Of a stretch of 64,000 bases of DNA, positions 13,219-25,300 are shown piece after piece. Within the stretch, counting starts at the first letter, position 1. Each line of letters opens with the position of its first letter. Source of the DNA: Vespa crabro (Eukaryota > Arthropoda > Insecta > Hymenoptera > Vespidae); contig NC_060971.1 of the NCBI RefSeq assembly GCF_910589235.1, positions 4,543,326 through 4,607,325 on the forward strand, read 5' to 3'. The notes under the pieces are model-generated. The model saw only the letters and a program-made list of their open reading frames with translations. It ran no database searches and had not been told where the DNA came from. Made by a program: the position numbers and the translations under genes.

Positions 13219-14253
13219 AGAAAAAATGTAAATTTAGTCTGTAGGTCATCTTACTGAATATATCTTTATCAACGTGCACTTTGCTTCGACTTATTAATTC
13301 GACTAAATTTGCAAACAAATAATACATTGACACAATTATATTAATCTTTTCTTTTTGTCTCCGATTCATTTAAACTAGATAAAAAGAAAAATTATCATAA
13401 TAAGAGTTGGTTTTAACGCTGATGTAGGACGTCGATTAGTTTCGAAGATTAATCGAGTTAGATTTTGCAATCATTGAGGTAGTAGACAAATCGCGGCTAT
13501 CGTTAAGACGTACGACTAGACATTCCAACATTGTGAACATCGCATAACGTGGAATGAGGATAGTGGTCTGCTTGTTTATATTTTAGCTCCGAGTCATTGA
13601 ATCTCCAAGATAATTATACTGTTGTTTTGATATGCGAAAATAGGGCCGTTATCCACGAGACGCATTCTGGCGCCACGTTGACTGCAATTCTACCCGTTGA
13701 TTTCAGAAAAGCTGAACGAATATACACCGATTTTTTTCTTTAGAAAAAGAGAGATAGAAAGAGAAAGAGAGCAAGAGAGAGAGAGAGAGAGAGAGAGATC
13801 TAATGGAAACAAATTTTTATTAAGAAATCTTCAAGGAAAAACAATTGCTCTGTAAACATTATATAGATGCTCATTGATAAATCATAACTTTTCCATTCAT
13901 ATAAAGAACACGGAACTCAAAGCTGATATCAATTTCATTTTGTCGAATTATATAGTTCTTTTAATGTAACAATAGAATTAAAAAATCGTATTAGATTTTT
14001 GGGAAAAAAAATCTCGAAATCGAAAGTCGATCATTAAAACTTCATGGAATTACTGATTTGGATTCGTAATATTACTTGGTAGACGCGTGCCAGACGCGAT
14101 GCTAGCAAACAGTGACTTTACCATTTACATCAAAACAAGTAACATAAATAATCTAGGTACGATGATACTGACCAGAATTAGCGAGTCTAATAAAATTCAT
14201 CAATGTCTAATAATATATCGACGTTTGTTAGAGTACATCAAAGACGATAACAA

Positions 14254-14257
<4 letters not shown>

Positions 14258-14310
<53 letters not shown>
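14258..14310. repeat. (CT)n microsatellite
   Basis: A long, nearly perfect CT array that continues as CTTTCTCT to about 14335. Confidence 0.95.
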
Positions 14311-14319
<9 letters not shown>

Positions 14320-14569
14320 TTCTCACTCTTTCTCGAGGAAGTTATGCAAGGAATCAGGTTTGTCTCTTCTTTCTTTTCCTTTCTTTTTATTCCTTCTTTT
14401 TTCTCTTTTAAGAGAATCGTAAAGTACATCGAGACGAATTCAATGACCTACGATAAAGTTGCCGTACTCGTGAGTCAACATCATTATACAAAGACGCGAC
14501 GTGCTATTTCTCGTCGAACTTCAACTTCTAATATCTCCCAATTAAGTGAAATGACGTTGTTCTCGTTCT

Positions 14570-14630
14570 TGTTGTCGTTGTCATTGTCATTGTCATTGTC
14601 GTTGTCGTCGTTGTCGTTGTCGTTGTTGCG
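14570..14630. repeat. TTGTCG/TTGTCA hexamer array
   Basis: About nine copies of a six-base unit alternating TTGTCG and TTGTCA, with one GTC inserted near the middle. Confidence 0.8.
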
Positions 14631-15346
14631 CCTGGCTTATCTCGCATTCGCGAAAAGAATCGCGGTTGCTTTTTTATTTACGAAAGGTCAAGATTAACTC
14701 CGATATGAATCTGATAAAGTAACATGTACAAGAGAAACACGAAATAATGTCAATTTATTGATGGCAAAAAGGACCGATAAAAATGATACGTTGATTAATC
14801 ACAACAAGAAATAGGTATACGTTATTTCATCAAATGCGTATGCATTAAAAATAATTACATCGTATCTTAATTTGTTGCTAAAAACGGAACACTCCTAAAT
14901 ACGCACTCCTCGTTTAAAAAAATACTCCTCGTTTAAATAACCCGTTCATTGGCTTTCCGTATTGCGACGATTGTAAGGAAAGGACTGTAAGGAGAGGCAC
15001 ACGCTCTCCTCGATAACGGAATGCCCGCAAATTGAAAAGAGGACTCATCCCAGACTATGACCTATTGTTGCACGCATTAATTTCTCTCTTTCTCTCTTTC
15101 TCTCTTTCTCTCTCTCTCTCTCTTTTTTTCTCTTTCGTTATTATCTGAAGCGCCACTGGCTGAGACAAGTAATAAATACGTGCATATAACAGTTGGAAAG
15201 ATACTATACGAATGCAGTTATAGTCACCGAGAGGGAATGCACTCATCTTCGACGAACGCAGTCACAGTGGGGTGATCGACTTTTCCGATTAAAAGTGTTG
15301 CCACTTTGCTCGGGAATCTGAAAACTTCGTTTAAATTCTTTACGAG

Positions 15347-15352
<6 letters not shown>

Positions 15353-15396
<44 letters not shown>
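15353..15396. repeat. (GA)n microsatellite
   Basis: A perfect AG/GA array. Confidence 0.95.
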
Positions 15397-15400
<4 letters not shown>

Positions 15401-15799
15401 AACAAATATTTATTTCATTTTTAAACATTTTTCTACTATTTCTATCATTTTTATCATTTTTCACGATCTCACGCGATGAACAGTTAATCACATTTTCATT
15501 TATTTTTATTCCTTTTTTTCACTTGACATAACAAAAGTGTAATATAAGAAGATGATCGTCCAGATTTTATCGACGATCACGAAAAATGTACTTCGTAAAC
15601 GACGTGGAATGACACATAGTCAGCATTCCCATTGGTTCTTCATGAGATATACAACATTTCAGATATAATAACTTCGTCTTTATAACGAAGAAGAAGATAA
15701 TTATTCTTTTTTTTTATTTCCTTCTCCTACTTTACAATGTACTTTAGATGATTTCTAATCTAATCTCTTTCTATTTTTCCTTTTTCCCTACTTCTTATA

Positions 15800-15840
<41 letters not shown>

Positions 15841-16824
15841 CCTCCCCTCTCTCTCTCTCTCTGTCTGTCTTTTTTCTAATTCAAAACGAAACTTTACGAC
15901 ACTTAAGTTTACATAATGATCAAACGACGAATCCAAATTCCAAAAGCACAAATTTATCCTGTCTTTTGTCCTAATTCAAAATGAATCTTAAGAACTCTTA
16001 ATGTTTACATAAACAAACGTCCAATTTAAATTCGAAAAGACGAATGTATCCTGTCTTGAATGTCATCTAATATGTACCTTCTTCTCGGTACTTCTCCCAC
16101 ACGAACCACTCTCTCGCGTATGTATTTTTCCAGGTCTGCTTTTGAAAATTGCAGGATCAACGGCCAGTCGATTTCCGTGAATCTCTCCTCGATATAAGAG
16201 TCATTCTCGAAGGCACCCCTAAACGACTTAACACGCGATTTCTTCCCGGTGACATAAGTAAAGATCACAAATTTAGCTTTCCTCTTGCACTCGTTATAAC
16301 ACCGATCTCTATCGATTCTTCGATCCAATGTGAAACATTCTTCTTTAAAAGACAATAATTTCGATATCTTATATACGATATACATATACATATATATCTA
16401 CACCGGCATAGGTGCATATATCGATATAAATATTAATAATATTAAAACAAACACAATTTCGCACACGACTTCGATCCTTTTCTTGATTCTTTCTCAAGAG
16501 ACGATCGAGGAAACGCGTCTGAACCGTCCGAGCGCCAACGAACGACTCATCGCTCGAAGAGAAACGTGATAGAACGAAAGACTCGTTTGTTTATATTGTT
16601 ATTATATCAAAAGATCTACGAACGTTTCAAAGACATAATATAACAATATAAGGTAAAAGCGAAAATATGATAACATAAATATTGTAATTTTATTATTTGA
16701 AATGATTATTTCTATTATGAATCTTTTCTTCTAGCATGATATTAAACATTTAAACCATAAGTAACATAGTCCATTGTTTCTTACATGATCTATATATTCT
16801 ATATAGATTAAATAAAATTTAAAT

Positions 16825-16839
16825 ATAATATATATATAT

Positions 16840-16913
<74 letters not shown>
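16825..16913. repeat. (TA)n array
   Basis: TA dinucleotides broken only by single extra A bases (AATA). Self-complementary and able to form a cruciform. Confidence 0.9.
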
Positions 16914-16918
<5 letters not shown>

Positions 16919-17047
16919 CAATGGTCTTTTCATAATTTGAAAACGAAAAAATGATAGATTAACGAAAATTATTCAATTTATTGTCGTTGAGTAAACTTGA
17001 AAGAAAATAAAAAACTTTGGAAATTCCAAAGAGATCGAAATACTCAC

Positions 17048-17130
17048 CGTACAGATAGATAGTGGTTATCCTTAGCTGATGAGAGCGTACGTATTATGAC
17101 GACCTATAAGAGGGCAACCTCCCTTATAAA
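17048..17130 (-). promoter_or_regulatory. Candidate TATA promoter and 5'UTR exon of the insulin-like peptide gene
   Basis: On the minus strand a TATA box (TTTATAAG, 17130-17123) is followed about 30 bases later by an initiator-like TCATAA (A near 17097). A short exon then runs to a strong donor, TACG|GTGAGTA, at 17048/17047. The coding exon at 13108 begins exactly at an acceptor, so a leader exon must exist upstream; this is the best candidate I can see. The TATA core is palindromic, so the same element could also serve the plus strand. Confidence 0.45.
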
Positions 17131-17574
17131 CGCTCTGATCATCGGTGAAAGAATTGAACAACATAGACATGTTCATTACACACGTTACGAAAGCACCTGT
17201 CAGCTTGTCTTAGTTGAACACCACCAATAACGTCGCGTTCATAAGGAAGATCAACCAACCGTACATCGTTCCAATTTTACCCTCAATGGCGTTTTGCTAA
17301 AATTCTGGAATTATTTACTTCCGCTAGATACCTTTCACTTTTATTTATACGTCGAAGAACGTAAACAGACAGGCAATCGATTAGTTATAGAGTGATCTTA
17401 AGCTATTTTCTTCTTTTTTTAGTATAATTAACTCCTCTCAGACAAGCAAGAATTCTCGGTGAACCATAAAATATTTGCCTTTAATGTTTGACCTTTTATT
17501 TTTATTTTATATATTCTTTTTATTTTTTGTTCAAAGTAAGAATCATATATATATATATATATATACACGGTATA

Positions 17575-17708
17575 TTATCGTTTGAGTACATTTATAAATG
17601 TTTCTCGTGGCAAGGAAATATTTCCGATCATGCGCATTTTGATTTTTCCCTGTTTTTGTTTTGCCAATAATTTCATCCTTCTGGTAACATCACCTCCATA
17701 CTAAAAAA

Positions 17709-17753
<45 letters not shown>

Positions 17754-20169
17754 CATAGTTTTTTTTATACAATTTGTATTATACAATTTATATTTAATTC
17801 ATTTTTCTTTATAGCAAATGAAATATAGCTACATGTGATTTTTTACCAATTTTGCAGTAACGTCCTTTCTATATGCTTTCAAATTCTCCCTTGCAAGTAT
17901 CTTACTTCCAACTGTTGCTTGAATTGATATTTCAAATAATTGTCGTGGAATAATATCCAAAAGTTTACTACACATTCTTTTTCCCACTTCTCTTGCTTTA
18001 GTACAATGTACAATTGTACTTAATTCTTCTACAATATTACTATTTAAGAGAATATTTAACTGTAAGAAAAAAAGGTAACACCAATTATTGAATGTGAATA
18101 TATTAAATTAAAGATTGTGCCTTTTACCTTCACAATTTCAGAAGGATGATATCCATTATCTTCATAATCAAAGCTAGCATATCCAGAAGTAATAGTTTTC
18201 AGTGTATCGTGAAAATCAAGGACCACTTCGTTTAATGGCATTAAAAATTTTAATAATGTTCTATTATTTCCAATAGTTTGGGAATATTGTTCAATCCCAC
18301 GTTTCTCAAGACATAATGAAATTACCGGTCCTATATACTTATCTATTTTAACATATATGTATTAATATATACCAATAATAGTAGACATTAAATTATGATT
18401 AATTATTATATTGTTATTTAGAAAAAGATATACCTGGTGTTATAATAGTACTAATGATCATTGGCTCATAATATTCTACAGTAATTTGTTTGTCAGGATA
18501 ATCAATAGGATTATTGAAGGCAATCATATCTCCTTTATATCGTACTATATTTGTATGTCCTTTAATTTTGGCTTTATATGTAACACCAGGTGCTGTAACT
18601 ATTGGTTCTGTACCATATTCCTGTTCCAACCTCTGTATAAATACTTCCATGTGCAAAAGTCCTAAAAATCCAGCTCGCCAGCCACGTCCAAGTGCAGCAC
18701 TAGAACAATATTATTATTAATTAATAATTATATATACAATTGTTTTATTATATTTTTCAATTATGAAAATAATCAATACCTAGAATTTGGTACAACTTCA
18801 ACAGCACTATCATTTAAAATAAGTTTATCAATCGCATTTTGTAATGTAAAAAAGTGTGATTGATCTATAGGATACACTCCAGCAAATACCATTGGTTTTA
18901 TTGCTGTAAATCCACCTAATGATTCTACAGGGTGGCCTTTTCTATATAAAGTATCCCCAATATGTGCTTCTTTAGAAGATCTCATATTACATTTTATACT
19001 TCCAACTTCTCCTGCGAATCTGCAATATATTTTAATTATAATTATAAATATATATTTTAATTATAATTATATGTAATATATTTAAGTATACAAAAAATAT
19101 ACATATATAAAATCCTATACTCACAAAGTTTTAACAAGTTCTTCCTCAGGTCTTAAAAGTGCTAATTCTTTAATTTCATAAGATTTTTTGTTAGTAAAGG
19201 ATGTAATATGTTCACCAACAGATAAAGTTCCATCCTTCACATATATTAAGGAAACAGCTCCTTTATATTTGTCATACCAGCTATCAAATATTAAACCACG
19301 AAATGGTAAATTCCTATCTACAAGCGGAGGTGGAAGTCTTTTGAGTACAGCTTGTAATAATTCATTAACACCTGTTCCTAATTTAGCAGATATTTGTAAT
19401 ATATCTTTTTCATTTATATCAAATAATGTTTTTAACTGATTCTTTACTCTTTCTGGATCTGCAGTTGGCAAATCTATTTTATTTATTACTGGTATTACTA
19501 CAAGTTCTCTTTTAATAGCTAAATAAAAATTTGCAACAGTTTGCGCTTGTACTCCATCATTTGCATCCACTAATAATATGACACCTTGACAAGCTGATAA
19601 TGAACGATATACCTCGGATGAGAAATCTACATGACCTGGAGTATCTATCAAATTTAAAAGATAATTTTGTCCTTTATATGAATACGTAAGGGAAGCTGTT
19701 TGAGCTTTAACCGTAATTCCACGTTCCTTTTCTACTTGCAATGTATCTAATACTTGTTTTCCTGAATTCCTCTTTATAGCACCAGTAATTTCTAGAAGTC
19801 TATCAGCAAGGGTACTTTTACCATGATCAACATGGGCTATTATACTAAAATTGCGGATATTTTCAATAGGTATTTCATAAATTTTTTCAACATTCTCATT
19901 TGTACTGTATGTTTGTTTTTTCATATATAGACATTTCCTAAAAGGGTATATTATCATAAGTAATAAAGTCTCATATTTTAAATAAATCAATAATATTTTT
20001 CTCAATTTATTTATATATAATAGATCAGACATTATTAATAATAAAGAATACATAATCAACTTTATTTTATAACCTATACTTACGTTCCATGTTTTATTTT
20101 AAATGTATTATTGAAAACATAATTAATTTGTATCCTATTTAAACATTTTACAAGATTACGGAATACCAT
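17575..20169 (-). CDS. GUF1: GUF1, mitochondrial translation elongation factor 4
   Basis: Seven exons: 20169-20084, 19937-19125, 19019-18780, 18699-18434, 18330-18128, 18059-17847, 17700-17575; 648 residues, close to the usual ~650. It is a LepA/EF4-family GTPase that promotes mitochondrial protein synthesis by acting on stalled ribosomes. The N-terminus (MVFRNLVKCLNRI...) is basic and free of acidic residues, fitting a mitochondrial presequence. G motifs: AHVDHGKST (64-71), RGITVKAQT, DTPGHVD, NKIDLP. Downstream are the EF4-specific segments AGEVG, GRGWRAGFLGLLHME and the C-terminal DVTRRMKLLAKQKQGK that enters the peptidyl-transferase centre. The first exon carries only the presequence and is joined by a GTAAGT donor. 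The gene is divergent from sno. Confidence 0.96.
17711..17746. repeat. (TA)n array in the last GUF1 intron
   Basis: A perfect TA array 10 bp on the intron side of the final GUF1 acceptor, followed by CACATACATA. Confidence 0.9.
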
Positions 20170-20778
20170 TATATAATATAAAATAAATATACATATATAT
20201 ATATGATATATATATATTTATATTATTTAATTTAAATTACTATCAGATTCCATAGTACGAAAAGTCTATGTTAAAATTATTCTAATAGGTTAAGGAACAT
20301 TTTTTTTTCTCTATTATTCATTTAATAAAATCTTGTGTTTTAATTAAAAAGAAAACTTTTTCTTAAAAGGAGATATAATTCTTTGTTTATAATATTAATA
20401 TTTATATAATTTAAATTAATTTATTGTAATCTAACTGTTACTAATCTAACAATTTAAATGAACTTGTATTGTTTGTATTTATACTATGTATATTCGTTAT
20501 TTTTCATTGCTATTATTATTTTGTTAATTTTTATTTTTTGTTCAGCACTATGACTCTATTTATGTTCTATAAAGTCTACAAATATTTAAACATTTTCCTT
20601 ATATTGCGTAACTCTATACAACTTCATGCAATTTTTATATCGTTTGTAGTCGCATCATTTTTAATATAAAATGCAAAATGTACGGCTCAATAGAGTTGCA
20701 TTATACAAAATATATAAATGCGAAGACGTATATGTATGTATGTATGTATGATGTATGTATGATGTTGTGTGTGATGGT

Positions 20779-20779
20779 G

Positions 20780-20833
<54 letters not shown>
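20779..20833. repeat. (TA)n microsatellite
   Basis: A perfect TA array preceded by TATG and TGTG repeats from about 20725. Confidence 0.95.
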
Positions 20834-20837
<4 letters not shown>

Positions 20838-21962
20838 TTAGAAAATGATAAAGAAATTATTTAACAGTTTTAAATTAGAGCGCGCATAAATGTGATTCCA
20901 TATTTCACCACAATGTGGCGTTGTCAGCGGCGCGAAGCTCGGATCGATCGTATTAGAGCGATACATTTTTTTAAATAGATTAAGAGCTGTAGTCCTGTAA
21001 TACGATATATACTTTAATTATTTTGGTACGTATATTATCTAGAAGTGTCTGATTTAGTATTAGAAAATTAAACAATTGTCAATTGATTTTACTGAAGAGT
21101 TATATATCAAGTTCGAGGTCGTACTCTTTTCTTTTTACCGCGTATACTTTAGATCGCCTAACGATTAGCGCTGCTCTGCAGCGACGTTGCCAGATCGTAA
21201 TAGTCTCTTTCATTTGCGTGTGTATGACGCGCGTGCGGACAAATGATACTCAATATTCGCGCTTTATTTACTGTTCATTTGTGAAATCAACGAACACGTG
21301 TTCGAAAGAAAGTTATAAAAATCAATCTACTTCCTTTATAATACCAACAATTATATTCGTAAGTCTTTAACGATCCGTTTATACGCAATAATGACTTGCA
21401 TTACAAAGGCATAGAATTTGGTCGACAATATTGACGACTGGAAAAAATTAATTTTAATGAAATGTAAAAATAGAATATTCATATAGATAGTAAGCGCATT
21501 ACCTTAGGGAAAAATAATCAATATATTTACCCAGTAAATTCAAATAATATAGACCCAAAAGTTGGAACGCTATTGAATATTGTAAATCAAATTCGTGCCA
21601 CCTCCAAAACACCTGTAAGTCTGATATATATTTAAATTTGTACATATGCTTACAAAAAAAAAAAAAATGTTGATTTCGTATTACATCTGGCATTATGTTA
21701 GTATATTCTAGAATAAATTCTTATTCATTCGTCATTATATGCTAATATTTTGTGAATATAAATATAAATGAGATATTAACTGAAAAAAAAAAGATAGATT
21801 TTCTTCGATTGCGCGCCTTATTTTCTGTAAACTTGCTTTTCAAAAGATCTCTTTGTAAAAGTAGATTTGGCAACTGCGCTTAACAATGTTACGCAAGGCA
21901 GCTGTAGTCAGCGCGTGTGTTTTTGTATTTGCATCGTGATGCACCGTGGGCCGGGCAAAAAC

Positions 21963-21973
21963 CAAGATGGCGG
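21963..21973 (+). promoter_or_regulatory. YY1/Pho-like motif at the sno promoter
   Basis: AAGATGGCGGC lies about 330 bp before the sno start codon. It matches the YY1/Pleiohomeotic consensus core, often found just downstream of transcription starts. No start site is proven. Confidence 0.5.
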
Positions 21974-22300
21974 CAGCCGTGCTTGGCGATCGCGTTTAGA
22001 GTGAGCGCTTCGATGCATACCACAAAAAATGCTTCGGCCTAAGCGCACACTAAACTCAGGCATTGTGATTTCGTAGTCCGCACAATAAACGAGAAACTTG
22101 CCGTTCGACGAGTGATGCTTACTTGACGCGACATAAAGTAGGAACCCGTAACGAGGGAAAAAAAGTTTTCATCGTCTACTCTGTCAGAATTGCAGCTTCA
22201 CGTTCGAAAGGAATATCTTCTAGGACGATCGTGTTCCTCATTGAAATCTCTTCCCTTTCTTTATCGAGACTGCAAGAAGGAAAAATAAATTTTTTCAATC

Positions 22301-25300
22301 ATGGTAAGATGTTTCTTTTTTTTTATATTTTCATTGTTCCATTCGGAGCGACGCGCGCTTCTTATGCGTGCGTTTTCTTTTAATCTCCGCTTCGAGAGAC
22401 AAACTAACCTAAGAACTTCTTGTATATCTTTTTTTATATATAATTTTTTTGCGCATTTATTCTTCAGATTCCTTTTAACGGTTCGTTTTTTATCTTCCAT
22501 ATTCTTTTTGCTTTAATATTTTCAAAAAATTTATATAAATTTACTACGAAAATAATTTCGCATTTTTTTTTTTTTTCTAACTGAATATTTAAACAATCTA
22601 TTATATGTTAATGACAAGTAAGCTTTTTTTTTTTGAAAGTCGTATCAATATGTAAAAGATTTTCTTGTTCTTCATCAAAAATTAATATTTCATAAAAATT
22701 AATGATTTTGTTGAAAAAAAAATACTCTTTGTTTAATTTTATGAATAATATAAATATTTCATCGGAATGGTCTATTCGTTTCTTGTATAATTACTACGTG
22801 ATATATGCATTTAGGCAACAAAGAGATATAAAGAAACAATGAGTGATGATACAAGTGGTAGTGATTTCGACGATGATGAGGATCCTGATAAAATTGAAGT
22901 ACCTGGTAAGTCTCTTTGTATTCATAATTTATACGTTATTAAATTCATAATGACGATATAACGATATAATATAATGCTACTTATTATTTATTAATCAAAA
23001 ATTATATTAGTCAAAAACAAATATAATTCTTTAATGTTATATACTTATTTTTAATAGGTGGCGGTAAAGATCTTGCAACAGCTGCTGGTATAGCAAATAT
23101 TAAAGAAGAAAAACCTGCGGAAGCACCATCTAATGCCACGAATAAAGGACAAGGTACTATGAATTGTATATATGTTGTAATAAAAAAAAATTCTTTATTA
23201 TCTACATTTATATGTATATATATATAGATTTGTTTCAATGAGTTACAAAAAGGTGTAGTGAACAGGGTATTACTTAAGTAATATTTATTTAACAGCATTA
23301 AATCAAAAACTTAGTAACAAAATACCAGGTGGATTAGTAACTAAAACTGTACCACCAGGATATGAAATGGTACGTGTAGGAGGATCACAAGGTACTCCGC
23401 CTAATTTTGTTGGTACCAACCAATTGAATCAGTTGGGTCAATTAGGAGCTGGTGGACCATATAACTTTCCAGGATTAGCAAGTCTTGCAGGATTCAATCC
23501 TGCAGCTTTTTTACAACAGAGTATGTTTATAATTAATATGTCTTCTGAGTTTGGATATTATATATTTTTTATTTAAATTCTTTCTTTTTCCATTTCCTTC
23601 CTTTGATTTTCTTTTATAGCTTCCTTCTTTTACAAACATACTTGATATATGTATATATTAATTATGAGAATGTATCATAATTTTTTCTATATATATATAT
23701 ACTAATCTTGTATTTCTTTTTTCCATTATTTTATTAAATTATATAATTATTCAAATATGCATTTTGCTTTCGCACAAATCCTGTAGCTATTTTAACGTTT
23801 AGATCAATATTTTATTTATTATAAAATATTATAGGTATGGAAATGAATAATTTAATGGGAGGCTTTATGGGAATGGCTGGAATGAATATGGGTGTCAATC
23901 CATTTGTTCAATTTCTCAATCAAAGTGGACTTCATCCAAATTGGCCTGCAGGTTTATCTGGTATTATCTACAAATTTGTTATATATACATCAAGTTTTTC
24001 AAATTATTTTTCAATTTATTATAATCATAATAATATTTATTATTTAGGAAAAGCTGTATCACAATTATGGATGAATGCTGGCGATCCAACAAAAGTGGGT
24101 ATGCAACCAACAATACCAGAAGAAGAAGAGGTAGATGATGAAGATATGGGTGTTGCTGAAACTTATGCAGATTATATGCCTACTAAATGTATGTTTTATT
24201 TCGCCATTAATGAGAAAAGTCTATTTGTATAAAAGATTAGAAACAGTTTTCTAATGAGTTTATTTAAAATGTATAGTAAAACGTGGGCGTAAACATCCAG
24301 ATCCAGTTGTTGAAACAGCATCATTATCTAGTGTAGAACCTACGGATGTTTGGTATGAACTTTCTATACCCGAGGAAACAATACGATCTGGAGCTTTGTC
24401 GGCTCTTCAATTAGAATCCATAACTTATGCGTCCCAACAACATGAACATCTTTTACCGGACAGTACACGTGCTGGATTTCTTATTGGAGATGGAGCTGGT
24501 GTTGGTAAAGGACGAACTATAGCAGGCATTATATTTGAAAATTATTTAAAAGGTAGGAAACGTGCCATTTGGGTTTCCGTTTCCAATGATCTCAAATACG
24601 ATGCCGAACGTGATTTAAAAGACATTGGAGCATCCAAAATCGAAGTACATGCTTTAAATAAGTTCAAATATGCAAAAATCTCTTCAGCTGTAAATGGTAA
24701 TGTTAAGAAAGGTGTAATATTTAGTACATACTCTGCATTAATTGGTGAATCCTCTCAAAGTGGAGGTAAATACAAAAGTAGATTAAAACAATTGTTGCAA
24801 TGGTGTGGAGAAGATTTTGATGGATTAATTATTTTTGACGAATGCCATCGTGCAAAAAATTTATGCCCTACCGGAAGTTCCAAACCTACCAAAACTGGTT
24901 TAACCGTATTAGAATTGCAAAATAAACTTCCTAAATCACGAGTGGTATATGCTAGTGCCACTGGCGCTTCTGAGCCTCGCAACATGGCCTATATGGTACG
25001 ATTAGGTATGTGGGGCGAAGGAACTCCTTTCCCTGAATTCAATGATTTTATCACTGCGGTAGAAAAACGTGGAGTTGGTACAATGGAAATAGTAGCAATG
25101 GATATGAAATTACGAGGCATGTATATTGCTCGACAACTTAGTTTTCACGGCGTTGCTTTTAAAATCGAAGAAGTTCCTCTATCCAAGGACTTTACTAAAA
25201 TATATGATCATTCGGTAAGATTGTGGGTAGAAGCAATGCAGAAATTCCAAGAAGCGGCCGAATTAATTGATGCTGAGAATCGCATGAAAAAAACTATGTG

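Larger units (their letters stand above)
13109..17047 (-). other. Probable 5' intron of the insulin-like peptide gene
   Basis: Bounded by the acceptor that abuts the ATG (13109-13110) and a strong GTGAGT donor at 17047-17042. It holds no coding exon. It is rich in simple repeats: (TA)n near 13182-13218, (GA)n near 13775-13798, (CT)n at 14258-14310, a TTGTCG/TTGTCA hexamer array at about 14570-14630, (GA)n at 15353-15396, (CT)n near 15801-15865 and (TA)n at about 16825-16913. The pairing of this donor with this acceptor is inference. Confidence 0.45.
20170..22300. other. Divergent GUF1 / strawberry notch upstream region
   Basis: The two genes are head to head. The GUF1 side is AT-rich with TATG repeats and a (TA)n array (20725-20833). 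A G+C-richer block begins near 20880. The stretch 21890-22100 contains AAGATGGCGGC (21963-21973), a YY1/Pho-type motif common at insect and vertebrate housekeeping promoters, and probably marks the sno promoter and 5'UTR. The short frames at 21083-21370 (+) and 21499-21693 (-) have no recognisable features. Confidence 0.5.

Noticed and set aside
16026..16391. Minus-strand 121-codon frame rich in Arg/Lys
   Set aside because: It lies in the probable insulin-like peptide intron, has no recognisable motif and begins in TA repeats.
21499..21693. Minus-strand frame containing VFWRWHEFDLQYS after a possible acceptor
   Set aside because: There is no partner exon and no family resemblance that I can name.
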